Shown: piece by piece, positions 1 to 8,415 of the stretch
Layout: the number at the start of each line of letters is the position of its first letter
Numbering within the stretch: the first letter of the stretch is position 1
Assembly: GCF_006152145.1 (NCBI RefSeq)
Contig: NZ_VDFV01000029.1
Span: forward strand, 1-49,362
DNA: 49,362 nucleotides
Direction of reading: 5' to 3'
Source of the DNA: Rubellimicrobium roseum
GTDB taxonomy: Bacteria > Pseudomonadota > Alphaproteobacteria > Rhodobacterales > Rhodobacteraceae
Made by a program: the position numbers and the translations under genes
The notes under the pieces: model-generated
The model's input: only the letters and a program-made list of their open reading frames with translations
Databases searched by the model: none
What the model was told of the DNA's origin: nothing

Positions 1-69
1 TGGCCGCCCAGATAAGCAGGCAGACCCGCCGCGCGAGCCCCCTCGCTCATGGGTTACGCAACAACGCCC
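1..69. mobile_element. Possible IS5/IS903-like insertion sequence end
   Basis: Read on the minus strand, the sequence changes at about position 69 from a recognisable ATPase reading frame to a GC-rich stretch beginning GGCGTTGTTGCGTAA. From memory this resembles the termini of IS903-group elements, which begin GGCTTTGTTGMATAA. Only the end would be inside the window. The assignment rests on this short terminal match plus the abrupt loss of ATPase homology and the change in base composition. No transposase is visible and the second end is outside the window. Confidence 0.35.
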
Positions 70-267
70 TTTCGGAATCTTAGCAACGCGGCTCTCCGAT
101 TTTCGCTTAAGAAGGCCAAAGCTAAGAAACTCGATGCAGAGCGATTTTCCGACGCCGTTATTCTTAGAGCTCGAGTCATCGCCCTCACCTATAATGAAGT
201 TGACGCCGCCCTTGAAGGTGATAGGGTTGATCGTAGCAGGCTCGGTATATAGACGTTTAATCTGCAT
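1..267 (-). CDS. ABC-3C system ABC ATPase, N-terminus (partial, probably interrupted)
   Basis: Translation from the ATG at 267 gives MQIKRLYTEPATINPITF followed by a Walker A region ending SSSKNNGVGKS and then CIEFLSFGLLKRKSESRVAKIPKG. This is the usual opening of the ABC ATPases (DUF2326-like, SMC/RecN-related) of ABC-three-component systems. The start overlaps the end of the middle-component gene by 11 bases, so the two are translationally coupled. After about codon 66 the frame stays open to the window edge but reads CCVTHERGG, which does not look like the family (an acidic segment ending in a hydrophobic strand is expected). The change coincides with an IS-like end near position 69. The gene is therefore probably disrupted, although the window edge prevents proof. 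Confidence 0.75.
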   Translation of the reverse strand, partial: MQIKRLYTEPATINPITFKGGVNFIIGEGDDSSSKNNGVGKSLCIEFLSFGLLKRKSESRVAKIPKGRCCVTHERGGSRGGSACLSGRP

Positions 268-499
268 CGCGCGCTATCAAATAGGGCTCATCGAAGTCGA
301 CCAAGCCTACGGAGTATAGGAAGGTGAGGCCGTAAAGAAATGAGTTCGATGAGAACCAGGATTCTCGTTTGAAGTGGTCAACGACGTCGAAAATGCTTAC
401 CCGCTCCTTGCCAGAACTTTGCAAGAACCGGGCAATCTCGAAGCCAACGATTGCCGGCGCTTTGTTAATGGCTTGATCTTTAAGGAAGATGCTAGGCAT
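257..499 (-). CDS. ABC-3C system middle component (MC)
   Basis: An 80-residue protein starting MPSIFLKDQAINKAPAIVG and containing FLQSSGKERVSIFDVVDHF and FLYGLTFLYSVGLVDFD. This matches the small winged-helix-like middle components (MC6-type) of ABC-3C systems: a short N-terminal extension with a conserved P-x-A/K start, and a C-terminal helix ending in [LY]x[LM]GA/LVxF. The ATG at 499 is chosen over an upstream ATG because it overlaps the stop of the SMEK gene by 8 bases, as expected in such operons. Its own stop lies inside the start of the ATPase gene. In the family the MC is thought to bridge the ATPase and the effector-like large protein. Base composition is lower in GC than the rest of the window. 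Confidence 0.75.
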   Translation of the reverse strand: MPSIFLKDQAINKAPAIVGFEIARFLQSSGKERVSIFDVVDHFKRESWFSSNSFLYGLTFLYSVGLVDFDEPYLIARDAD

Positions 500-1451
500 G
501 GCTCTGCCGTTTATTCGGGAACACATTGCACGCAATTAGTTGCTCTATTAGATAGTAGCGAACCGCGCCATCGTCAAATTCGGCGTCGCTTGAGCCCATC
601 ATTTTCAGCACGTCCTCGGTGAGCCTGTCTAATGCGGCTTCTGGGTCGCCTCCACATTGACTCAAGACTCGGTCGCTCCATCGCATGAGGTAGACCTGTA
701 ACTTGCGGACGCGGACGTGGCCCAGGTCTGAATATTTGTTTACCTCTGCCAGAGTTCGACCATAGATCTGATGGAGGTCCACATAAAGACGTTTTAGGAA
801 CTCGGCGTGGTCGGCGAAACGATCGTTGATTTTCTTATCGGGGTCAGGATCTTCACGGCCTTCGTCGAAGGAGAGGCCTTCTTCGGCGGCACTGAGCGCT
901 TCAATCAATCGGATCAGCGTCTTTACCTCGTTGGAGAGCCGGGGCTCGGAGACGCGTAGCTCTGCGCGGAGGAAGTTTCGGCATGCCTCTAACTTGTTCA
1001 AGGGCATGTCGGAGATTTTGCGAAGCAGGTCGTTAAGTCCCCAGACATCTTCCTCGAGGGACATGGTAAAATTACCTTCGCCTCCTAAGGAGCTTTCGCG
1101 ATATGCCTTCTTCTCTCCGATGATGAGAACCACGAGCCGATCGTACTTGCTATCTAGTCCGCCCTTAACGAAGCCGTTGTAAGTGTGTTTGATCTTCCCA
1201 ATGTCCGAAGTTGATGTGACTTGGATCGCTAGGCGCTCCACTTCGTCGCCCAGGTCTACGGCTCTGGCGTTTTTCTCGATGATGTTGATGTTGACGAGGG
1301 CGTGGCCGAGGGCGACGTTGAGCAGGTCGCGAAAGAATGTCTCGGCGTGGATGTTGATGTCCTGCAGGTTGAGGTGGTTAAGGAGATCGACCTTCACCTT
1401 CAAGTGTGTGAGGTAATCCGTGATGGCGTTAAGAAGTTCTGCTCTGTTCAT
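492..1451 (-). CDS. SMEK-domain protein, large component of an ABC-3C system
   Basis: A 319-residue protein. The N-terminal part (about residues 36-90) has FFRDLLNVALGHALVNINI, then NARAVDLGDEVERLAIQVTS and a following K86. This is the SMEK-domain pattern, which resembles a restriction-endonuclease-like D...QxT...K core. The C-terminal part (about 200-319) is acidic and helical, consistent with the effector or target-recognition part of ABC-3C proteins. It is first in a three-gene minus-strand operon with the middle component (8-base overlap) and the ABC ATPase. ABC-3C systems are predicted conflict or defence systems; the biochemical activity of this protein is not established here. The block 70-1500 is clearly less GC-rich than its surroundings, pointing to separate acquisition. 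Confidence 0.8.
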   Translation of the reverse strand: MNRAELLNAITDYLTHLKVKVDLLNHLNLQDINIHAETFFRDLLNVALGHALVNINIIEKNARAVDLGDEVERLAIQVTSTSDIGKIKHTYNGFVKGGLDSKYDRLVVLIIGEKKAYRESSLGGEGNFTMSLEEDVWGLNDLLRKISDMPLNKLEACRNFLRAELRVSEPRLSNEVKTLIRLIEALSAAEEGLSFDEGREDPDPDKKINDRFADHAEFLKRLYVDLHQIYGRTLAEVNKYSDLGHVRVRKLQVYLMRWSDRVLSQCGGDPEAALDRLTEDVLKMMGSSDAEFDDGAVRYYLIEQLIACNVFPNKRQSHA

Positions 1452-1866
1452 TAACTAACCCGGATCCTTACATTCACACCACACGCCGCTCGCGTCGAGG
1501 GGAGACAGTCGCGAGGCTAGTTGGTCAGCGCGAAGATGAAAGTCGAATGTGGCTCCATGTGGCGCTTGGGGGGGTTAGGCCAGGTTCGGGGCCCAGTCCA
1601 AGGGGTTTGACAGCTTACGGATAGCGCCGGTTGTAGTGCGTCGATACTGGCCTCCGACAGCGACTTTGGCCTTTGCCCGTCGGTGTGACAATTGTGGGCT
1701 GCTTGGCGAGTCGTGCTGCAGCCGGGAGGGGATGTCTGGTAATCGACCGTTTTCCTGACATGGCATACGGGGCTCGGTCGGGCCTTGGGTTTGTAGCTAT
1801 TTTATGTCTGAAAACCGTGTCAGGAAATCAGTTGTCCTAGATACCCTGTCCAGCTACTATCCTGAC
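1452..1866. other. Intergenic region before the resolvase
   Basis: A 415-base stretch with no convincing gene. Base composition rises here from the lower-GC defence block to the high-GC bulk. From 1602 it contains GGGG followed by TTTGACAGCTTACGG, which loosely resembles the outer end of a Tn3-type terminal repeat. Its last 115 bases hold the res-like motifs annotated separately. Confidence 0.5.
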
Positions 1867-1867
1867 A
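1754..1867 (+). promoter_or_regulatory. Candidate res site of the resolvase
   Basis: Three copies of a heptamer in alternating orientation precede the resolvase start: CCTGACA at 1754-1760, TGTCAGG at 1818-1824 and CCTGACA at 1861-1867. The last overlaps the ATG. Serine resolvases of Tn3-type elements bind three subsites of inverted half-sites within about 120 bp next to tnpR, and the 114-bp span fits. The motif is also the likely autoregulatory target. The subsite boundaries are inferred, not demonstrated. Confidence 0.5.
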
Positions 1868-2451
1868 TGCTCATTGGCTATGCTCGCGTTTCGACCGACG
1901 ACCAGAACCTCGACCTGCAGCGGGACGCGCTGCGGCGCGCCGGCTGCGGCCGGATCTTCGAGGAGAAGGAGAGCGGCAGGGCAGGGACCAAGCGCCCGGC
2001 TCTGGAGGCGGCGCTGGCTTTCCTTCGTCCCGAGGACCAGCTCGTGGTCTGGAAGGTGGACCGGCTGGGGCGCTCTCTCCGCGAGATGCTCGACACCGCG
2101 CACAAGCTGCAGGCGCAAGGGGTGAAGCTCCGCTCCCTGACCGAGGCCGTGGACACGGAGACCCCCACCGGGCGGCTGATGTTCAACTTCCTGGGCACCA
2201 TTGCCGAGTACTTCCTGGACCTGAACCGCGAACGCACCATGGAGGGCCTCAAGGCCGCGGCGGCCCGCGGCCGCAAGGGGGGGCGCCGGCGCAAGCTCTC
2301 GGAAGAGGACCTCGCGATGGCCCGGGCCCTCCTCAAGGACCCAAGCATCCCGGTGGCGCAGGTGGCCAGGCGCCTCGGCGTGAGCCGGGCCACGTTCTAC
2401 GCCTACTTCCCCGGAGCACGGAGCCGGAGCATGAGCGGAGCGGGAACATGA
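1867..2451 (+). CDS. Serine recombinase (Tn3-type resolvase/invertase family)
   Basis: A 194-residue serine recombinase. The N-terminal catalytic domain starts MLIGYARVSTDDQNLDLQ, with the nucleophile serine in YARVS. It continues with VVWKVDRLGRSLREM and GRLMFNFLGTIAEYFLDL, which match the DRLgRs and MxxxxxxAExE/LxxxR regions. The C-terminal part ends in a helix-turn-helix with VAQVARRLGVSRATFYAYF. The ATG at 1867 is chosen because the family begins M-x-[IL]-G-Y-[AV]-R-V-S; an upstream ATG at 1804 would add 21 non-homologous residues across the res-like region. The stop overlaps the next start (ATGA), the usual arrangement of a resolvase with a WGR-domain partner in alphaproteobacterial mobile elements. 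No tnpA transposase is visible nearby. Confidence 0.9.
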   Translation: MLIGYARVSTDDQNLDLQRDALRRAGCGRIFEEKESGRAGTKRPALEAALAFLRPEDQLVVWKVDRLGRSLREMLDTAHKLQAQGVKLRSLTEAVDTETPTGRLMFNFLGTIAEYFLDLNRERTMEGLKAAAARGRKGGRRRKLSEEDLAMARALLKDPSIPVAQVARRLGVSRATFYAYFPGARSRSMSGAGT

Positions 2452-2779
2452 GCGAGCCCGAGCAGCTGGATCTCCTGGACTGGCTCGCGGCGCAGCCACC
2501 CAGCCCTCCTCCGGCTGCACTGGAGCCCGCGCTCGTTGTAATCGACCAAAGCCCTGATCCCGTCCTCCTCACCCGCGTGGACCGGTCCTGCAACATGCGC
2601 CGGTTCTACAGTTTGGCGCTCGCCACCAGCTCTTTGGCGAGTGCGGGGTGGTGCGCCACTGGGGGCGGATCGGGGCCTCGGGCCAGACCCGGACGGATTG
2701 GTATCGCGAGGCTCCGGAGGCGGAGACTGCGCTTCAGGCTCTGCTTCGTGTGAAGCGCCGCCGAGGGTATGTATCCTGA
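2448..2779 (+). pseudogene. WGR-domain protein, frameshifted
   Basis: Starts by ATGA overlap with the resolvase and reads MSEPEQLDLLDWLAAQPPSP, then LTRVDRSCNMRRFYSLALAT, the beginning of a WGR domain (strand-rich, named for the Trp-Gly-Arg motif). At about 2621-2630 the frame must shift by one base. In the second frame the sequence continues LFGECGVVRHWGRIGASG and ends LQALLRVKRRRGYVS with a stop at 2777-2779. Both halves are canonical WGR sequence and the WGR motif itself (HWGRIG) lies in the second frame. A one-base deletion in the gene or a sequencing error explains it; the remainder is intact, so the lesion is recent. Function of these small partners of resolvases is unknown. Confidence 0.8.
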
Positions 2780-3395
2780 GGTGATCCGGTCCCCTTCGGC
2801 GTGTGGGCAGGAGTCGAGCCTTGCTGGAACGACGAAGCTGATCGGCGGTAGGGCAGGGGCCTTTGCAGTATCCTCGGGCCAAGAGCGGCCGTTTCGCACC
2901 TGACATACGCACAAGACAATTCGTTGAGATGTCTGCTTCGCCGAACAGTGCATCAAGTCAAGATTTACGCACCAATCCTGAGTTTAGCTGTCAGAGGCCA
3001 AGCAGCCATCCAAAACCGCCGTAAGGGCGTTCATCATTGCCGCGTAGAGAGGTCTGGACCCGACTCAAGGAACACGCCGCCCGGATCGACTTGTGCAGTC
3101 CGCAGGGTCGCTTCTTCTGCAACTGTGTCTGCCCAGTCCAGATTGGTGTTGACCCCAAGTCCCCCCTGACCATGACCCCCAGGCCGTGAACGGGGGCCGT
3201 GTCGGTCAGGACCGCACGGACCTCAACTTGGAGGAGCCGCTCCGGCCGACAGGCTCGATATTCATGATTCACGGCAGGTGAGCGGGAAGGGCTCCTAGCG
3301 GCGGCCGGAGCTTGACCGGGATGAACCGGCCCTCGACTCTGGGGGACCCCTGGACGGCCATCAACGGCTGACTCGGAAAGCCGGAAAGGACGCGC
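2780..3395. other. Gene-free stretch after the WGR pseudogene
   Basis: A 616-base region without a supported gene. It contains TTTCGCACCTGACATACGC (about 2892-2910), resembling motifs upstream of two regulatory genes near 28.6 and 30.45 kb, and TTTAGCTGTCAGAGGCC (2983-2999), which partly mirrors the sequence at 1602-1617. Short open frames on both strands here do not resemble known proteins. Confidence 0.4.
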
Positions 3396-4577
3396 ATGAG
3401 CCTCGACATTGAAAAGCTTCGGTCCGAGACACCAGGCGTCGCCAACCGTGTTCATCTCAACAACGCCGGGGCCGGGCTGATGCCGCGGCCGGTGCTCGAT
3501 GCGATGGTCGGGCATCTCACCCGCGAGGCGGAGATTGGTGGGTATGAGGCGGCGAGCGAGGCGGCCGCAGACCTTGAGGGCGTGTATGACAGCGTGGCGC
3601 GGCTGCTCGGGTCAGGTCGCGACGAGATCGCCCTCACCGAGAATGCGACGGTCGCTTGGCAGCTCGCGTTCTACTCCCAGACATTCCGGCCGGGAGACCG
3701 CATCCTGACCGCGCGGGCAGAGTATGCGGCCAACTACGTCGCATTCCTTCAGATGGCCAAGCGGACCGGAGCGATGATCGAAGTCATACCCGACGACGGG
3801 AATGGCGTGCTGGACCAGGACGCTCTCGATCGCATGATCGACGACCGAGTGAGGCTCATTGCGATCACCTGGATCCCGACGAACGGCGGGCTTCGAAATC
3901 CGGCGGCAGCGGTTGGCCGGATCGCGCGAAAACACGGGGTGCGCTACCTGCTTGACGCCTGTCAGGCCGTGGGCCAGATGCCGACGCGGCTGGAGGAGCT
4001 GGGGTGCGATTTCCTGACCGCGACGGGGCGGAAGTTCCTTCGTGGCCCGCGCGGGACCGGCTTTCTCTATGTCCGGCGCGATCTGATGCTGGGCTTGGAA
4101 CCACCGATGATCGACCATTTCGGGGCGCCCTGGGTTGCCCCTGATCGCTACGAACTGCGACGTGACGCGCGGCGCTTCGAGACGTGGGAAAACAACTATG
4201 CAGCCCGACTCGGTCTCGGGCGCGCCATTGAGTACGCCCTCAACCTCGGTCTCGGGAAGATTGAGGAGCGATGCCGAACTCTGTCAGCGCAACTGCGCGA
4301 CGGCCTGCGGACTATTCCAGGTGTGACGGTCCAAGATCTTGGCCAGAATCCCGCCTCCATTGTCACCTTCTCGATCAAGGATCATGACGCGGAGAGCGTA
4401 AGGGCCACGCTGTCCCACTCCGGCTTCAACGTCAGCGTCTCATATCCGTCCAGCACTCTCCTTGACGCGCAGGCCCGTCACCTGCCCGCGCTCATTCGGG
4501 CTTCGCCTCACTACTACAATACCGAGGACGAGGTGTGCCGGTTCATCGCCGCGATGAGCAAAGCCGTCGATGCATGA
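3396..4577 (+). CDS. PLP-dependent aminotransferase class V-fold protein
   Basis: A 393-residue fold-type I PLP enzyme of the cysteine desulfurase / isopenicillin N epimerase group. Seen are the substrate-binding start VHLNNAGAGLMP (19-30), the cofactor-contact region DACQAVGQMP (187-196, Asp187 and Gln190 contacting PLP) and the Schiff-base lysine in GRKFLRGPRGTGF (Lys213). The C-terminal small domain contains the usual arginine in LIRASPHYYNTEDE, typical of substrate carboxylate binding. The substrate cannot be told from sequence: there is no obvious desulfurase active-site cysteine loop near residues 340-365, so a lyase or epimerase role is as likely as sulfur transfer. It stands alone, with gene-poor sequence on both sides. 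Confidence 0.88.
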   Translation: MSLDIEKLRSETPGVANRVHLNNAGAGLMPRPVLDAMVGHLTREAEIGGYEAASEAAADLEGVYDSVARLLGSGRDEIALTENATVAWQLAFYSQTFRPGDRILTARAEYAANYVAFLQMAKRTGAMIEVIPDDGNGVLDQDALDRMIDDRVRLIAITWIPTNGGLRNPAAAVGRIARKHGVRYLLDACQAVGQMPTRLEELGCDFLTATGRKFLRGPRGTGFLYVRRDLMLGLEPPMIDHFGAPWVAPDRYELRRDARRFETWENNYAARLGLGRAIEYALNLGLGKIEERCRTLSAQLRDGLRTIPGVTVQDLGQNPASIVTFSIKDHDAESVRATLSHSGFNVSVSYPSSTLLDAQARHLPALIRASPHYYNTEDEVCRFIAAMSKAVDA

Positions 4578-4783
4578 CCTCGAAGTTCTTGCCGTCTGTG
4601 CTCAGGCGTCTGCTTCCAAGCCGGCGCAGGTGGAAGGACCAGAGCCGGAAGGTGTTCACCCGCATCGCCCGAGCGCCATCTCCGTAAACGGTGAGGGGCC
4701 TTGCTCTCTTGGCATGGCTCACGTTGTTCGTTCCGGCTGGACCCACACGACGAAGCTGGCATTCGAGCGCGAGCCGGCAGCCC

Positions 4784-6556
4784 TCACTCCTGTGCTGGCC
4801 CGAAGTCCGACGCCCGGCGGCGCTTGGTGCCCTCGCCATGCCGAGCAAGCGCGCCGCGCACGCGGTCCATGAGCTCGGCCCGGCGGTAGGGCTTGGCAAG
4901 CACGTCCATGCCCGGCACCCGAGTGCCTTGCGCGAGCTCCTCGTTGTAGCCGGTGGTCAGCAGCACCGGGACCTCGGGGGCACGGGCCCGCAGCTCGGAC
5001 GCAAGTCCAAGCCCGTTGACGTTGCCCGGCATGATGAGGTCGGTGAACAGGAGGTCCACGCGGTTGCCCTCGCGGTGGAGAAGACGCAGCGCCTCGTCGC
5101 CGCTGGTCGCAGTCAGCACGCGATGCCCCATCTCCTCTAGCGTTTCGCGCGCGAGTGCCATTATGTCCTCATTGTCCTCCACCACCAGCACGAGCTTACT
5201 GTTCTCAGCGCTCAAGCGAGGTGCCAGCTTCGCAGGTTCGACCAACTCGCCACGAGTCTCGACCTCCGAGGCAGCCATATGGGCTGGCAGGATCATCCGG
5301 ATGGTGGTGCCCCGCCCCACTTCGCTCTCGATCTCCAGCCGCCCGCGGGACTGTTGCAAGAAGCCATGAACCATGGCGAGGCCCAGGCCCGTGCCCTTGC
5401 CCTGACTCTTGGTCGTGAAGAACGGCTCGGCCGCGCGGGCCACCACCGAGGGCGGCATGCCTTCTCCCTCGTCCCTGACCTCAAGCACGACGTAGTCACC
5501 CGAGGGCAGCTCGCGCGAAAGCGCGTCGCCGTTGAGGTGGAGCCGCGAGGTCGCGATGGTGATCTCGCCCCCCTTGGGCATGGCATCGCGGGCGTTTGCA
5601 ACGGCGTTGAGGAGCGCGGACTCAAGGTGTGTGCGATCCACAAGGCAGGCCGGCAGCCTGCGGCGCAAGTCGAGCCGGAGCTCCACGCCCGAGCCCGCCG
5701 TGGTCTCCAAAAGGTCGACGAAGCCCAGCACGGCGTCGCTGAGGTCGATGGGCTTGGGATCGAGCGCGGTCTTGCGGGCAAAGGCCAGAAGCTGGCGCGT
5801 CAGGTGCGCGGCACGGTCGGCGGCGATCTGGATGACGTCCAGCCGTCGCCTGAGGTCGGGCTGCTCAAGCCGCGCCTGGAGCCGCTCGAGGTTGCCCGCG
5901 ATGGCGGTCAAGAGGTTGTTGAAGTCGTGCGCAAGCCCGGCAGTGAGCTGGCCCACGGCTTCCATCTTCTGCGCCTGCCGGAAGCTGTCCTCGCTGGCGC
6001 GCCGGCGTGTGACGTCGAGTTGCGAGGCGAAGAAGTAGAGAAGCTCCCCTTGCGGGTTGTGAACAGGGCCGATGAACACCGCGTTCCAGAAGGGCGTGCC
6101 GTCGCGCTTGTAGTTCAGGATCTCCAGGCTGACCGGCTCGTGCGCCTTTACGGCGTCCCGCAGGACGCTCACCGTGTCCCGGTCCGTCTTGGGTCCTTGC
6201 AGGAAGCGGCAGTTGCGCCCCAGGACCTCCTGCTCCTCGTAGCCGGTGAGGTCGAGGAAGGCCTTGTTGGCGAAGACGATCGGATTGTCGGGCTGGCGCG
6301 GGTCCGTGAGGATCATCGGCATGCGCGTCATCTCGACGGCGGCGAAGAAGGGCCCGCCCCGCTTCGAAAGATCGTCGTCGGTAATGGTCGACTCGCGCCA
6401 GTGACGCCCCTGGTGTCTTCCGGCCAGCATCGCGGAGTCGTCGGCCAGCGCATCGCCGGCGGGAATGCCTGCGGAGCCGCCCGCACCGGGGCCGCCGCCC
6501 TCGAACTCCACGCGGCCGGCGCTCGCGCCCAGGTCGTCCTGCTCGTCTGCGCTCAT
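4784..6556 (-). CDS. Blue-light (LOV) hybrid histidine kinase with receiver domain
   Basis: 590 residues. After a low-complexity Gly-rich start (1-65) there is a PAS/LOV domain (about 70-185) with the flavin-binding signature GRNCRFLQG; Cys116 is the residue that forms the flavin adduct. Then HisKA with [16 protein letters not shown] (phospho-acceptor His210), a HATPase domain with [17 protein letters not shown] and [14 protein letters not shown], and a C-terminal receiver (about 465-580) with [17 protein letters not shown] and [11 protein letters not shown]. It should be a cytoplasmic light- or redox-sensing kinase that passes phosphate internally to its receiver. No membrane segment is present. 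No cognate output regulator adjoins it; the next gene on the same strand is another kinase 286 bp upstream. Confidence 0.95.
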   Translation of the reverse strand: MSADEQDDLGASAGRVEFEGGGPGAGGSAGIPAGDALADDSAMLAGRHQGRHWRESTITDDDLSKRGGPFFAAVEMTRMPMILTDPRQPDNPIVFANKAFLDLTGYEEQEVLGRNCRFLQGPKTDRDTVSVLRDAVKAHEPVSLEILNYKRDGTPFWNAVFIGPVHNPQGELLYFFASQLDVTRRRASEDSFRQAQKMEAVGQLTAGLAHDFNNLLTAIAGNLERLQARLEQPDLRRRLDVIQIAADRAAHLTRQLLAFARKTALDPKPIDLSDAVLGFVDLLETTAGSGVELRLDLRRRLPACLVDRTHLESALLNAVANARDAMPKGGEITIATSRLHLNGDALSRELPSGDYVVLEVRDEGEGMPPSVVARAAEPFFTTKSQGKGTGLGLAMVHGFLQQSRGRLEIESEVGRGTTIRMILPAHMAASEVETRGELVEPAKLAPRLSAENSKLVLVVEDNEDIMALARETLEEMGHRVLTATSGDEALRLLHREGNRVDLLFTDLIMPGNVNGLGLASELRARAPEVPVLLTTGYNEELAQGTRVPGMDVLAKPYRRAELMDRVRGALARHGEGTKRRRASDFGPAQE

Positions 6557-6842
6557 GCCTACTCCGCTCCTGCCCTATGCTGCGGGCAGACGTCGCGGAT
6601 CACCTCACCACGAACAGCACCGCAGGCCGACCCCGATCTAATTCCGGCACACCGTCCGTGCCCTTTGCCGCGCCCGAACTGGGCCGCTTGTCGCCGCTTA
6701 CGCAGCGCTTCGTTACAGCAGACATAACGCTGGGGCGGCCTAGGCCAACAGCGAGCTGCTAAATCCACCTCGGGCGAGCCCTACTTGGCGCGACAGTCAC
6801 GATTTGCGCAGAGCGGCAAATCTGTGAGCCATTGAAGTGGTG

Positions 6843-8081
6843 CTACTCGGCAGCTGTTGCGCCGAGAGCCCTCAGCGGCATCTCGAACGTGAAGCACGTC
6901 TGTTCGGGCGTGGAGGTGGCGCTCATCGTTCCGCCGTGCGCGCGCGAGATCTCGGCGGCGATGTAGAGCCCCAGACCCAAGCCATGGGACATGTTGCCCT
7001 GCCCTTGGTAGAACGGCTGGAACAGCTGCTCCAGCATATCAGGCGAGATAGGCGCTCCGCCGTTGGCGACGGAGAGCACAAAGGTGTCCTCGCTGGTCGC
7101 CGCCGTCACCACGACGGGTTGGGCCGTGTCGCCGTGCGTCAGCGCGTTCGAGAGCAGGTTCGAGAACATCTGCCCGATCCGGTCAGGATCGCAAAGAACG
7201 GGTCGGGTCAGCGCAATCCTGGTCTCGATACGCGCGTCGGGATGCGACCACCGCAGTTCGGTGATGATCTGCTCGAGGACAGGCTGGAGAGGCGCGTCGC
7301 TGTTGCGGCTCACAACAAGTCCCTGACCGAGGCGGGATCGGGCAAAGTCGAGCGTGGTCTCGATCAGCTTGGCCATGCGCACGGCGCTCGTCTTCATCAT
7401 GGCCATGACGGAAATGGCGCGGGCGCTGGCCGGGTCGCGCTCGATGATCCGCAGGCCCGCATCTATCGCTGCGAGAGGGTTGCGAAGGTCATGCCCGAGC
7501 ACGGCGATGAAGCGCTCGCGAAGCTCCGCCACGTGGCGCTCGTGCTTTCGCTCCACCTCCATCCTGTGGCGCTCCTCCACCAGCAGGCGCCGGGTCTCAA
7601 GGAGAGTTGACACTTGTCGCGCCAACGCAAGCAGGCCCGCCTTTTGGGCCTTGGTCAGACCATTCGGTCGGGGCTTCGTGTCGATCACGCACACGGAGCC
7701 CAAGGGCACGCCCGCCGGATCGCGTAACGACGCGCCGGCATAGAAGCGGATGAAAGGCTCTTCGGTCACGAGCGTGTTGCTCGCTGTGCGTGGGTCCAGC
7801 CGGAGGTCCGGGATGATGAGGACGTCGTCCTCCGTCATGGCATACTTGCAGACTGACTGATCCAGGGGAGTCTGGCATTGGGGAAAGCCTAGGTGCGCCT
7901 TGAACCATTGTCGGTCATCGGCCACCAAGCTCACCAGGGCGACTGGGGTTTGGCAAAGCTCTCGCGCAAGAAGCACGATATCGTCGAAGCCTGGCTCGGG
8001 TGGAGTGTCCAGGATGTCCAGACGGCCAAGGGCCGCCATCCGTTCAGCCGTCGTGGCGGCGTTCTCGCGAAACTCGTCCAT
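6843..8081 (-). CDS. GAF-domain sensor histidine kinase
   Basis: 412 residues. The N-terminal GAF domain (about 20-165) begins MAALGRLDILDTPPEPGFDD, a common start for soluble GAF kinases, and contains WFKAHLGFPQCQTPLDQSVC. It is followed by a coiled linker (165-190), a HisKA domain with FIAVLGHDLRNPLAAI (His197) and a HATPase with MFSNLLSNALTHG and HGLGLGLYIAAEISRAHGG. It has no transmembrane region, so it senses a cytoplasmic signal, perhaps redox, light or a nucleotide. It lies 286 bp upstream of the LOV hybrid kinase on the same strand and could signal through the same pathway. No response regulator is adjacent, so it is an orphan here. Confidence 0.9.
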   Translation of the reverse strand: MDEFRENAATTAERMAALGRLDILDTPPEPGFDDIVLLARELCQTPVALVSLVADDRQWFKAHLGFPQCQTPLDQSVCKYAMTEDDVLIIPDLRLDPRTASNTLVTEEPFIRFYAGASLRDPAGVPLGSVCVIDTKPRPNGLTKAQKAGLLALARQVSTLLETRRLLVEERHRMEVERKHERHVAELRERFIAVLGHDLRNPLAAIDAGLRIIERDPASARAISVMAMMKTSAVRMAKLIETTLDFARSRLGQGLVVSRNSDAPLQPVLEQIITELRWSHPDARIETRIALTRPVLCDPDRIGQMFSNLLSNALTHGDTAQPVVVTAATSEDTFVLSVANGGAPISPDMLEQLFQPFYQGQGNMSHGLGLGLYIAAEISRAHGGTMSATSTPEQTCFTFEMPLRALGATAAE

Positions 8082-8246
8082 GACGCGCAGCTAAGCCGAA
8101 ACCGGGAGGCACTTGAAGAGCCTGCTCGCTTGGCCAGCAGTGCCGGCCCGGTCCGATCGTGGCTTCCGTTGCCGCGCATCGGTTCCGTGGACCATGCTCG
8201 CGACAGGCATCGAACCGAGAGCGGCCTAAAGCGCCTCCTGCAAAAT

Positions 8247-8276
8247 GTGCATCAATCATGCAGACCGTGTGGAAAC
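8247..8276 (+). repeat. Left terminal inverted repeat of the IS1182 element
   Basis: GTGCATCAATCATGCAGACC continuing CGTGTGGAAAC. It pairs with 9945-9974 in inverted orientation with about three mismatches. Confidence 0.8.
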
Positions 8277-8415
8277 GCCCCCGGCGCTGAGCGACAGGGA
8301 GCCTTGGTGACGGACGGTGACCCGCGTTCGGCTCCTGTGGGGCCGTAGAGCGACCTGGGCGATCAGGAACCAGCCCCGGCCGGGTGGTCACCAGTCAGGC
8401 AGCACGGGTGTGCCG

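Noticed and set aside
49-319. Plus-strand open frames at the left edge
   Set aside because: The minus strand encodes the ABC ATPase N-terminus there, with a perfect Walker A; the plus-strand peptides have no homology.
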